Below are positions 27,965 to 35,600 of a stretch of DNA of 64,000 bases, piece by piece. Location of the stretch: contig NZ_LN929893.1 in assembly GCF_001493375.1 (NCBI RefSeq), positions 416,059-480,058 of the forward strand, in the 5' to 3' direction. The notes under the pieces are model-generated. The model was not told the origin of the DNA. It searched no databases and saw only the letters and a list, made by a program, of their open reading frames with translations. The position numbers and the translations under genes are program-made. Numbering within the stretch: the stretch's first letter is position 1; each line of letters opens with the position of its first letter. Origin of the DNA: Streptomyces specialis (GTDB taxonomy: Bacteria; Actinomycetota; Actinomycetes; Streptomycetales; Streptomycetaceae).

Positions 27965-28324
27965 ATGACGACTCGTACCTTCCGTATCACCGTCCGCGGT
28001 GTCTTCGCCGGACTCGACCCGGATCAGCGGGCCGAGCTTCTGGCCCGTGCCGCCGAGCACGACATCCTCCGGGCGTCCTTCACGCCCGAGGGGCACCTCA
28101 GTTACGACCTGTCCGCGCGGTCCGCGTTCACGTTCCGCTTCCTGGACTCCGGCGAGAAGGAGGAGGACATCGTGGTGGCGACCGAACGCGCCGAGGAGGC
28201 GGCGCGGGCCTGGCTGACCGAACGCGGCTACGGCTTCCAGCACCTCAGGAGCAGCGCCGAGGACCTTTCCCGGGCCCCCCTGGGCAAACGGCAGCGCCGC
28301 GCCGAGGCCCGGCGCAACGCCTGA
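27965..28324 (+). CDS. Hypothetical protein, DUF6204-like
   Basis: This 119-residue protein begins TTRTFRITVRGVFAGLDPDQ and continues AELLARAAEHDILRASFTPE, SYDLSARSAFTFRFL and AWLTERGYGFQHLRSSAEDL. I recognise it as the small actinobacterial DUF6204 type from memory. The function is unknown. It is divergent from the AfsR-like gene with about 98 bases between them. Confidence 0.7.
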   Translation: MTTRTFRITVRGVFAGLDPDQRAELLARAAEHDILRASFTPEGHLSYDLSARSAFTFRFLDSGEKEEDIVVATERAEEAARAWLTERGYGFQHLRSSAEDLSRAPLGKRQRRAEARRNA

Positions 28325-28334
28325 TCCACCGATC

Positions 28335-28374
28335 CTTGACTGCTCAAGCATGCTGATATGCTTGAGCAGTCAAG
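28335..28374. promoter_or_regulatory. Perfect 17-bp inverted repeat, MarR operator
   Basis: cttgactgctcaagcat (28335-28351) is repeated perfectly inverted at 28358-28374, separated by gctgat. The left arm contains TTGACT, usable as a -35 element, and TATGCT follows about 15 bases on. The right arm ends just before the AAGGAGG of the MarR gene. This is the textbook position of an autoregulatory MarR operator. Confidence 0.8.
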
Positions 28375-28383
28375 GAGGTGGCA

Positions 28384-28842
28384 ATGAACGACGCGCTGGA
28401 CGTCTCCCTGCGTCTCGTACGGGCCCAGACGGCCCTCGTGAAGCGGTTCGACGCGAGCCTGTCGGGGCTGCATGGCGTGAGCCTGGCCGACTTCACGATG
28501 CTGCTGCGCCTGGGGCAGGCCCCCGGCGGGCGCATGCGCCGCGTGGACCTGGCCGAGAAGCTGGGGCTGACCGCCTCCGGGGTCACCCGGGGACTGGCAC
28601 CGCTGGAGCGGATCGGGCTGGTCACGCGGGAGTCCGACGCCCGCGACGGACGCGTGGCCTACGCCGCGCTGACCGGCACCGGACGCGAACGCCTGACCGA
28701 CATGCTCGCCACCGCCGAGCGGATCGCCGCCGAAGTCTTCGCCGCCCCCCTGTGGAGCAAGGAGGACATCGGCCAGTTCTCCACCCTGCTCACCCGCCTG
28801 GGCGGCACCGGACTGCCCGGCCACGGCACCCCGCCCCCGTAA
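28384..28842 (+). CDS. MarR family transcriptional regulator
   Basis: The 152-residue protein has the MarR winged helix: VSLADFTMLLRLGQAPGGRM, RRVDLAEKLGLTASGVTRGL, APLERIGLVTRESDARDGRV. ATG at 28384 follows AAGGAGG with 5 bases between. It is followed after 16 bases by a DrrAB-type exporter, so it probably represses itself and the exporter through the palindrome upstream and releases on binding a toxic ligand. Confidence 0.88.
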   Translation: MNDALDVSLRLVRAQTALVKRFDASLSGLHGVSLADFTMLLRLGQAPGGRMRRVDLAEKLGLTASGVTRGLAPLERIGLVTRESDARDGRVAYAALTGTGRERLTDMLATAERIAAEVFAAPLWSKEDIGQFSTLLTRLGGTGLPGHGTPPP

Positions 28843-28858
28843 CCCCGCAGGAGCACCC

Positions 28859-29923
28859 ATGGAAACCGCCCCCGCCCGCCCACGGCAGCCCGTCACCCCG
28901 GCCGGCACCGCGACGGCCATCCGCACGGAGGGCCTGCGCAAGGTCTACCGGCGCGGGCAGGACACCCTCGTCGCCCTCGAAGGACTGGACCTCACGGTCG
29001 CCCAGGGCGAGTTCTTCGGCCTCCTCGGCACCAACGGCGCGGGCAAGTCCACCACGATCGGCATGCTCACCACCCTGGTCACGCCCACCGCCGGGCGCGC
29101 CTGGGTCTCCGGCCACGAGGTCGGCGCCGACCCGGTCGGCGTGAAGTCCCGCATCGGCGTCGTCCCCCAGGCCAACACCCTGGACCGCGCGCTCACCGTG
29201 CTGGACAACCTCGCCTTCCGCGGACGCTACTTCGGCATGTCCGCCCCGGCCGCGCGCCGCCGGGCGCTGGAGCTGCTGGAGCGGCTCGGCCTCGCCGGCA
29301 CGGCCGGGGCCAAGGCCCATCAGCTCTCCGGCGGCCAGGCCCGCCGGGTCATGATCGGCCGGGCCCTGATGCACGTCCCCGAGGTGCTCTTCCTGGACGA
29401 GCCGACCGCCGGCGTCGATCCCCGGGCACGCGAGGACCTCTGGCAGCTCATCGGAGACGTGCACGCGGCCGGGCAGACCGTGGTGCTGACCACGCACCAC
29501 CTCGACGAGGCCGAGGCGCTGTGCCGGCGCCTCGCCGTCATCGACCACGGGCGGCTGCTCGCCTGCGGCACCCCCGAGTCGATCAAGGCGGCCGGCGGCG
29601 CCCGGTCCGTCATCACGGTCCGGTACGACGCCGACTCCCGCGCCGTCGAGGACGCGGCGCGCCGCACCCCCGGCGGCCCGCACGAGATCGTCGTCGACGG
29701 CCCGACCGTACAGGTGCGCACCACCCACCCCGACGGCGTGCTGGGTCACCTGGTGCGCGCGGGAGGCGCCGCCGGGCTGACCGTCCGCGACGCCACCACC
29801 ACACCCCCCAGCCTCCGCACCGCCTTCCTCACCCTGACCGGACATGACTACCCTGTCTCTTCTACCCATCTGACGCTGCCGACCAAGCGGATAGTCGAGG
29901 TCTCACAGAGTGCCATCACATAG
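28859..29923 (+). CDS. DrrA-type ABC exporter ATPase, C-terminus adapter-derived
   Basis: This ATPase has Walker A LLGTNGAGKSTTIGML, signature LSGGQARRVMIGRALM and Walker B VLFLDEPTAGVDPRAR, with the C-terminal domain ending RTAFLTLTGHDY. Authentic coding stops at about 29852, two or three residues from where the family usually ends. The last residues as assembled (VSSTHLTLPTKR onward) are translated Nextera adapter. The true stop and its junction with the permease are lost. Confidence 0.85.
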   Translation: METAPARPRQPVTPAGTATAIRTEGLRKVYRRGQDTLVALEGLDLTVAQGEFFGLLGTNGAGKSTTIGMLTTLVTPTAGRAWVSGHEVGADPVGVKSRIGVVPQANTLDRALTVLDNLAFRGRYFGMSAPAARRRALELLERLGLAGTAGAKAHQLSGGQARRVMIGRALMHVPEVLFLDEPTAGVDPRAREDLWQLIGDVHAAGQTVVLTTHHLDEAEALCRRLAVIDHGRLLACGTPESIKAAGGARSVITVRYDADSRAVEDAARRTPGGPHEIVVDGPTVQVRTTHPDGVLGHLVRAGGAAGLTVRDATTTPPSLRTAFLTLTGHDYPVSSTHLTLPTKRIVEVSQSAIT

Positions 29924-30030
29924 CGCCTAAGAACGCAGTACACCTAGTAAACAAGAGTGTTTACTTAAGCAGTGGGGGAAATCCCAGGGCTCAACCTGTG
30001 CTCTTCGTCGTGAGCGGCGTGTGTGTACGA
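29853..30030. other. Nextera adapter and 16S-like fragment
   Basis: Bases 29853-29885 match the i5-side read-through CTGTCTCTTATACACATCT plus GACGCTGCCGACGA at 30 of 33 positions. Bases 29978-29997 read gaaatcccagggctcaacct, one base from the conserved V4-region helix of proteobacterial 16S rRNA, and gtttacttaag lies just before it as in 16S. From 30005 the sequence resembles TCGTCGGCAGCGTC and GTGTAT again. The segment is AT-richer than its flanks and separates the ATPase and permease of one exporter. Confidence 0.8.
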
Positions 30031-30787
30031 CCTGCGGGTCCTGAGCCGCAACGTTCCGGCCCTCCTCGTGCAGGTGGGTCTTCAGCCGCTGCTCTTCACC
30101 TTCGCCTTCGCGTACGTGATGCCCGGCATCGGCGGCGGACCCGGCGGAACGACGTCCTTCCCCACGTTCTCCACGATCCTGCTGCCCGGTCTGATGGCCG
30201 GCACCCTGATGCTCCAGAGCATCATGTCCGTGACCGGGCCGCTGGCCGCCGAACTCGGTCCCGGCCGCGAGATCGCCGACCGCGCCCTGGCCCCGCTGCC
30301 GCTCTGGGCCCTCGGCCTCCAGAAGATCACCTCGTCCGCGGTCTTCGGCCTGCTGTCGTCCCTCGTCGTCGTCCCGATCGTGTGGCTCGTCCACGCGCCG
30401 GGCGCCGCGCCCCGGGCCCAGGTGGACAACTGGCCGCTGCTCGTCGTCACCCTCGTCCTCAGCGCGCTGCTCGCGTCCACGCTCGGGCTGCTGCTCGGCA
30501 CGGTGATCGACGCCTCCGCCTTCGGGGCACTGCTCGGCCTGCTCCTGGCCGCCGCCACGATGCTGGGCTGCGTCTACTACCCGTGGGCCGCGCTGGACCC
30601 GCTCGGCTGGGTCCAGGTCCTCACGCTCGCCAACCCGCTCGTGTACATGAGCGAGGGCCTGCGCGCGAACCTGACACCCGCCGTCGGCCACATGCCGACC
30701 TGGGCCTACCTCACGGCCCTCACCACCGGCACCGCCGCCCTCGGCCACCTCACCCTGCGCCGCTTCACCCGCCAGGTCCGCACCTGA
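30023..30787 (+). CDS. DrrB-type ABC exporter permease, 5' end missing
   Basis: The frame carries an ABC-2 membrane protein with about six hydrophobic segments (PLLFTFAFAYVMPGIGGG, STILLPGLMAGTLMLQSIMS, LLGLLLAAATMLGCVYYPWA). Similar proteins normally have some 10-30 more residues at the N-terminus; these are absent because adapter-derived sequence ends at about 30030. The GTG at 30023 lies inside that segment and is not a credible natural start. It partners the preceding ATPase. Confidence 0.8.
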   Translation: MYDLRVLSRNVPALLVQVGLQPLLFTFAFAYVMPGIGGGPGGTTSFPTFSTILLPGLMAGTLMLQSIMSVTGPLAAELGPGREIADRALAPLPLWALGLQKITSSAVFGLLSSLVVVPIVWLVHAPGAAPRAQVDNWPLLVVTLVLSALLASTLGLLLGTVIDASAFGALLGLLLAAATMLGCVYYPWAALDPLGWVQVLTLANPLVYMSEGLRANLTPAVGHMPTWAYLTALTTGTAALGHLTLRRFTRQVRT

Positions 30788-31016
30788 CGTCCCCGGCACC
30801 CACGAGCGGCCCCCACGAGCCCTCGCCGCCCGCCGCGCCCATGCTCATCTCCGCCGCGAGGGAGTGGCGCCACTCACCTTCGGGTGACCGGGGAGCGACA
30901 ACGCCCCCGGGGGGTGCGCGGGAATGCGTAGGGTCGCCTCCAGAGCGCTGTACGGGGAGTGATGACCGGATGGGCGGGGGTCGCGAAGCGATCTCCGTGC
31001 GGGACGGCGGGTGGGG

Positions 31017-33074
31017 ATGAGGGGCGGACGCGAACAGGCAGTGATGTTCGGGTCGGTCGCGGTGGTGTTGTTGGCCACGGCGGCCGTTCTGGGGGAGCCC
31101 GCGCTGCCGGGGGCGGATAGGAGACTGGTCGTGGGGCTCGCCTCGCTGGCGCTGAGCGTGTGGTCGGGACGGCTGGCGGTCCGGGCGGGGCGCTGGCAGG
31201 ACACCGGGACGAGGGAGGTGGCCGACCGTCTGGCCGTGGAGGTGCTCGCCGCGGAGCGCGCGGCGTGGCGACAGTTGCTCGGGGGAAGCGACCGCGCCAT
31301 CGATGTCCCGTTCGTCCACCACCCCGCGCCCGCGCACGACGCGGCCGGTGCCGCTCCGTACGGTCGGCTGGAGGAGGTCGCGGACTACTACCGGCGGTTG
31401 CGCCCGGGGCGGCTGGTCATCACCGGCGCGCCGGGCGCGGGCAAGACCGTTCTCGCCCTGCGGATCATGCTGCTGCTTGTCGAACAGCGCTCGGCCGGGG
31501 ATCCGGTTCCGGTGCGCCTGTCACCGGCTTCGTGGGATCCCGGCATGCCGCTGGAGGAGTTCGTGGCCCATCATCTGGTGGAGACGTACCGCCTGACCCG
31601 GGCGGCGGCCGACGCGCTGGTCAAGGACCGGCGCGTGCTCCCGGTGCTTGACGGCCTGGACGAGATGGACGCCGACCCCGAGCCGGGCTACGGCTCCCGG
31701 GCCGCCCGCGCGCTGGAGGCGCTGAACGCCTATCACCAGGGTGTGCGGAAAGCCCAGTTGATCGTCACCTGCCGCAGCGGCCCCTACTCCGCGCTGGAAG
31801 CGCTGCGGGTGTGGGCGCACGACGCCGCCCGGGTCGAGATCACCCCGCTCGACGCCGTCACCGTGCGGCGATTCCTGGCCGACCGGGTCAATGACCCGGC
31901 GCGCTGGCGGAATGTGCTCGATCGCCTCGCCGCCGACCCCACCGGGCCGCTCGCCACCGGGCTGGCCACGCCGTGGCGGCTGACGCTGGCCGCCGGCGTC
32001 CACGAGCAGCGTCACCCCGGCGGCGCGTTCGCGCGCCATCCCGACACTCTCCTGGCCCCGGCCGTGGACACCCCGGACGCGGTGCGCGATCACCTGTTGG
32101 ATCTGTTCGTGCCCGCGGCGACCGCGGCCTGTCCGCCACCCAGCGGCGCCGACTGGACCCCCGACCAGATCCGCGCCTGGCTGTCGGTGCTGGCCCGCTA
32201 TCTCGACGGCGACGGCGCCACCGGCCGCTCGCTCGCCGGGCGGGCGCTGCCGGGCACCGACATCGTGCTCCACGAGCTGTGGCCGCTCGCCGGTCGCCGC
32301 GGCCGGGCCGTGAGCGCCGTCGTGCCCGTGGTGGTGTGGCTGGCCGGTTGCGCGGTCCCGCTCAGCCTGGCCCCCCTCGACACCCGGAGTCGGCTCGTCG
32401 GCCTGGTCGTGGCCACCGCGCTGGCGGTGCTCTTGTCCTGCGCGTCCTGGCGCGCCCTCTGGCCGGAGCCGGGCCGGATGTATCTGCGGCGGCGGAATGC
32501 CTCCGCCGAACGGCGTAACCTCGGCCCCGGGATCGCCTCGGGTGTCCTGACCGGTCTGGCGTTCGGCACCGCGTTCGGGCTCGGCTTCGGTCCGGTGATC
32601 GGCCTGGCCTCCGGCCTCACGCTGGGGGCCGCGGTCGGGCTCGTGGTCAGCCTGGGGACCTCCGGGGCCGTGGGCGCCGTGAGGCCCCGGGACATTCTGC
32701 GGAACGACCTGCTCGCCGGAGCAGCGGTGACCGTCGCGGCCGGGCTGGCGTTCGGCCTGGTGGTCACGCTGGTCGTCGGGCGCCCCTCCGGGTTCGCGTT
32801 CGGATCAGCCTTCGGGTTCGCGTTCGCCTTCGGGACAGGCATGCCTGGTGGCCTGGTCGGCCTGCGCTACGCCGGTTTCCTGACCGGGACGCGGAAGGGC
32901 TCCGGCCGGTGGCTGCCCTGGCGGCTGGGCCGGTTCCTCGACTGGTGCGAGGAGGCGGGCCTGGTGCGGATCGCGGGCGTCGGCTACCAGTTCCGGCACC
33001 GCGAACTGCAGGACCACCTCACCGGCCACCGCGCCGCGGCTTCGCACCCCTCACGGGACGACGCCCCCGCCTAG
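31017..33074 (+). CDS. NACHT-type NTPase with membrane segments
   Basis: The 685-residue protein has two hydrophobic segments at residues about 10-48, a linker, then a STAND/NACHT NTPase: Walker A LVITGAPGAGKTVLALRIML near residue 140 and Walker B RRVLPVLDGLDEMDADPEPG, then LIVTCRSGPYSALEAL. The C-terminal third holds several hydrophobic segments, unusually Gly/Phe/Ala-rich (LAFGTAFGLGFGPVIGLASG; SGFAFGSAFGFAFAFGTG), and ends with a soluble tail FRHRELQDHL. STAND NTPases act as switches in signalling, development and phage defence. No effector domain or partner gene is evident, so the role is open. Confidence 0.75.
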   Translation: MRGGREQAVMFGSVAVVLLATAAVLGEPALPGADRRLVVGLASLALSVWSGRLAVRAGRWQDTGTREVADRLAVEVLAAERAAWRQLLGGSDRAIDVPFVHHPAPAHDAAGAAPYGRLEEVADYYRRLRPGRLVITGAPGAGKTVLALRIMLLLVEQRSAGDPVPVRLSPASWDPGMPLEEFVAHHLVETYRLTRAAADALVKDRRVLPVLDGLDEMDADPEPGYGSRAARALEALNAYHQGVRKAQLIVTCRSGPYSALEALRVWAHDAARVEITPLDAVTVRRFLADRVNDPARWRNVLDRLAADPTGPLATGLATPWRLTLAAGVHEQRHPGGAFARHPDTLLAPAVDTPDAVRDHLLDLFVPAATAACPPPSGADWTPDQIRAWLSVLARYLDGDGATGRSLAGRALPGTDIVLHELWPLAGRRGRAVSAVVPVVVWLAGCAVPLSLAPLDTRSRLVGLVVATALAVLLSCASWRALWPEPGRMYLRRRNASAERRNLGPGIASGVLTGLAFGTAFGLGFGPVIGLASGLTLGAAVGLVVSLGTSGAVGAVRPRDILRNDLLAGAAVTVAAGLAFGLVVTLVVGRPSGFAFGSAFGFAFAFGTGMPGGLVGLRYAGFLTGTRKGSGRWLPWRLGRFLDWCEEAGLVRIAGVGYQFRHRELQDHLTGHRAAASHPSRDDAPA

Positions 33075-33121
33075 AAAGGCTTCCGCGTGGCACGTGACAG
33101 GCCCAAGTGGCGTTACTTCGG

Positions 33122-33328
33122 TCATGCCCCCGGCCTGAGCCCCGGGCGGCTCGGGCTGAGTCCCGCGTCCAGGTCGACGATCGTGACGCGGCCGAGCTGG
33201 ACGACGAGCTGGGAGGCGAAGACCCAGCACATGCGACCGATGACGCCGTAAGCACGGAACCGCCCACTACCGGGGACGAACCGGAGGTCGCCGCACAGAC
33301 CGCTGCCGTCCGCACACGATGTCGTCAC
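33122..33328 (-). CDS. Possible hypothetical protein or gene remnant
   Basis: On the minus strand a 68-codon frame from GTG 33328 shows strong third-position GC and a plausible translation (FRAYGVIGRMCWVFASQLVV, QLGRVTIVDLDAG). The opposite strand also has a frame (33107-33343) with an acidic product but weaker codon bias. No domain is recognised. I regard it as an uncertain gene or the 3' remnant of one. Confidence 0.3.
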   Translation of the reverse strand: MTTSCADGSGLCGDLRFVPGSGRFRAYGVIGRMCWVFASQLVVQLGRVTIVDLDAGLSPSRPGLRPGA

Positions 33329-33429
33329 ACCGGGAAGAGCTGATCGACGGACACGACCGGTCCGCCTCACAGGCGGTGCCGGACGCGTTGCGTCCGGACA
33401 CCCGGCGGGCGGAAGCAACGTGTTCGGCG

Positions 33430-33780
33430 TTACATGCCAGGTGCGGGGCAGTGCGCCAAGAGTGTGCGGTAGGTGGTGCTCATGGTTTCGGGGACGTGGC
33501 CCAGGCCGGCCCGGTGCACTTGGTGGAAGTACGGCACGAGGCGGAGGAAGGCGGGTCGGGCCTGCCAGAAGGCGCGGGGTCGGGGGAGTCGGCAGCGCTG
33601 CCGGTGAGGTGGCCGAGGATGACGATCTTGTCGGCGGTAGCGGCGTGCAGGAGCCACGGCGTGATGGTGAGGGTGGCAAGGCGGCGGGCGGTGTTTGCCT
33701 GGGTGGGCTGGTTGAGGACGTCGTGCTCAGCATGGAGTTGATGGACAAGTGCCAGGACGTCGGGGCCGCAGTATGGAAAC
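33430..33780 (-). pseudogene. Remnant of unknown gene, frameshifted
   Basis: Read on the minus strand, YCGPDVLALVHQLHAEHDVL and TARRLATLTITPWLLHAATA, then DKIVILGHLTGSAADSP form a sensible protein stretch with good codon bias. One frameshift later the text becomes RAFWQARPAFLRLVPYFHQV and ETMSTTYRTLLAHCPAPGM and stops at 33430. The N-terminal part is absent; the sequence runs into the unrelated SDR remnant at about 33785. I do not recognise the family. Confidence 0.45.
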
Positions 33781-33786
33781 TCTGAC

Positions 33787-34173
33787 CGCCCCCTGGAAGT
33801 CGACCTCCTCGGTGCCTGGCGCCTGGCTGACGCGGTGGTTCCCCATATGAGGAGCGCCGGCTACGGTCGCATCGTCAAGGTCTCCAGCAACCTCGGCTCC
33901 CTCAGCCTGATGACCAGCGGCAGCGAACCCGCGTACCGCGTCTCCAAGGCCGCGCTCAACGCCATGACCCGCTTCCTGGCCGCAGACCTCACCGGCACCG
34001 GCATCCTCGTCAACGCCGCATCCCCCGGCTGGGTAAGGGCCGACATGGGCGGCCCCGGGGCGCCCCGCCCTCCCGAACAAGGCGCCGACACCCCCGTCTG
34101 GCTGGCCACCCTCCCCGACGACGCAACCACCACCGGCGGTCTCTTCTACGACCGCCAGCCCCTGCCCTGGTGA
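33787..34173 (+). pseudogene. Short-chain dehydrogenase, C-terminal fragment
   Basis: The frame reads PLEVDLLGAWRLADAVVPHM, then RIVKVSSNLGSLSLM, and the active-site Tyr/Lys region AYRVSKAALNAMTRFLAADL, then ILVNAASPGWVRADMGGPGA, all typical of the second half of an SDR enzyme. The Rossmann-fold N-terminus with its Gly-rich cofactor motif is missing: upstream sequence belongs to an unrelated minus-strand remnant. It is probably a truncated gene. Confidence 0.75.
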
Positions 34174-34214
34174 CCGCGACCGGCGAGAGCCGGACCGAAT
34201 GTCCAATCGATCGG

Positions 34215-34619
34215 CTAGGGAACAGCCGGCTCCTCGCAGCCCGTGGCCGAGCCGGGCCCGCAGGCACGGACGTAGAGCAGGCCGCCGCGCGCCGCTGCCG
34301 CCGCGCAGCCGCTTCCGTCCGCGTGCGAGGTGGGAACGGCCCCGGCCTCCGGCGAGGTCCACACCACCACCTCGGGGGGCGGGGCGCCGTCGCCCGAGAC
34401 GTTCCCCAGCAGCAGCAGGTCACAGCCCTCCGCGCCCGTGGCGTGCTCGATCCACAGCACGTCGCGGTCCTCGATGTACCGCCCGTGCTCGGCCACGTCT
34501 CCGATGCACGCCGCCCGCAGCGCGTGCTCGGCCTCGGCGCAGCGCACCGCCAGTGAACAGACGGCACCCGCGGCGGGGCGTATTCCCTCCCGCTGCGGAC
34601 GCGACGACTTCTCGAACAT
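34215..34619 (-). CDS. Hypothetical protein
   Basis: This 134-residue protein starts MFEKSSRPQREGIRPAAGAV, with GGGAGG 6 bases before the ATG at 34619. It contains DVLWIEHATGAEGCDLLLLG and a C-terminal half rich in Ala, Gly, Pro and Cys (ending CGPGSATGCEEPAVP). No signal peptide and no recognised domain. Confidence 0.55.
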   Translation of the reverse strand: MFEKSSRPQREGIRPAAGAVCSLAVRCAEAEHALRAACIGDVAEHGRYIEDRDVLWIEHATGAEGCDLLLLGNVSGDGAPPPEVVVWTSPEAGAVPTSHADGSGCAAAAARGGLLYVRACGPGSATGCEEPAVP

Positions 34620-35074
34620 TTCTGCCTCCCGGACGAGCGGACTGGACGGAGCCGGAGCGCTGCGCGCCGGCCGCGGGCGCACAACGGCGGCCCGCCGGAA
34701 CCTGGAACGGCCTGGTGAGCGCGGAATCCGTCGGTGCCATGCCCGACCTGGCGGTCCACGGATCCGCGTGGGGGGAAGGCGTTCGCGCAGACCTGCGCGA
34801 TGGCCACCTCGCTGCGCCTCGGTCCGGAGACCCGGCCCAGGAGCGGACACGGACCTCGTCGCGGCCCGGCGGGCAGTCACGGCCCTACGGCCAGGGGCAG
34901 AATCCGCCGTCTTCGGCAACTGATCTCGCGGCTGCGCGGTAGCCGCTTCGCCGTGTTCCGGACAGCCTCCGGCCACACAGACTCACCTGCACGATCGGCT
35001 GAAACACCCGCAGCCAGCACCTCGCCGCAGGAAGGGAAACCGCGGAGATGGGCATCCGCCCCGCGCTCGACCAC
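34620..35074. other. 455-bp stretch with no convincing gene
   Basis: Open frames on both strands here translate to Arg/Pro/Gly-rich text without recognisable domains or good ribosome sites. It holds the upstream region of the 34215-34619 gene. Nothing else stands out. Confidence 0.5.
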
Positions 35075-35108
35075 AGCCGGGCGAGCCGCGGTGGCGGCTC
35101 GCCCGGCT
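35075..35108. terminator. Strong hairpin, likely terminator
   Basis: agccgggcgagccgc (35075-35089) pairs perfectly with gcggctcgcccggct (35094-35108) around a ggtg loop. No T-run follows on either strand, as is common in actinobacteria. It lies 128 bases beyond the stop of the sortase-tail coding region on the minus strand and could end that transcript. Confidence 0.6.
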
Positions 35109-35235
35109 GGGCCGGGTGCCCGGCCCGTGCGCTTCCTCGCCTGGGCGGGCAGCGCCGGGCGCGGGCCGCGGCGTGCGACCGGGCCGTCGTGGGGCCGGGC
35201 CGGCCGTGCGCCGGGGTTCTCCCCTTGTGGGGGTG

Positions 35236-35481
35236 TCAGGCGGTGGTACGGCTCCTGGCGTTGCGGCGGCGGGGGACGCCCAGGGTGGCGGCGCCGGCGG
35301 CCAGCAGGATGGCCGCGGTGGCGGCGAGTGCGGTCAGGCCGTCGCCGTCGCCGCCGGTGGTGGCCAGATCGGCGTCCGGGGCCGCGCTGTCGGCCGTTTC
35401 CCCCGCCGGTGAGAGGCCCGCGTCGCCTTCGCTGCCGGAGGGGTCGGCGGCGGGGCCGTCGTCGCCGGTGGGGTCCGCGAC
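35236..35481 (-). pseudogene. LAxTG sortase-anchor tail, detached from its protein
   Basis: The frame encodes an acidic Pro/Gly/Ser/Asp-rich linker (DGPAADPSGSEGDAGLSPAG) and a cell-wall sorting signal: LATTG, a hydrophobic segment (LTALAATAAILLAAGAATLG) and a positive tail RRRNARSRTTA. LAxTG-type signals are used by class E sortases in Streptomyces. The frame has no credible start; upstream of 35481 lies adapter-derived sequence, and beyond it the 3' end of the metalloprotease in the same orientation. The tail most likely belongs to that protease. Confidence 0.75.
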
Positions 35482-35600
35482 CGGCGTCTTAGACATATCT
35501 GACGCTGCAGTCGAGGAGGCTAGAGTGGGCCTGGGGGGGGCCCTGATGTGCACAGGAGAAAGACGATGTATGTCGCATCTGTGTCTTGTTTGTTTATCCC
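35482..35600. other. Nextera adapter-derived sequence
   Basis: Bases 35487-35513 read TCTTA-ACAT-TCTGACGCTGC--TCGA, close to the i5-side read-through CTGTCTCTTATACACATCT plus GACGCTGCCGACGA. An index-like stretch and a degraded G-rich run follow. The right-hand limit is not sharp. It separates the metalloprotease from its sorting tail. Confidence 0.75.

Noticed and set aside
29940..30000. Native 16S rRNA gene or regulatory RNA between exporter genes
   Set aside because: Only about 50 bases resemble 16S, of a non-actinobacterial type, flanked on both sides by adapter-like sequence.
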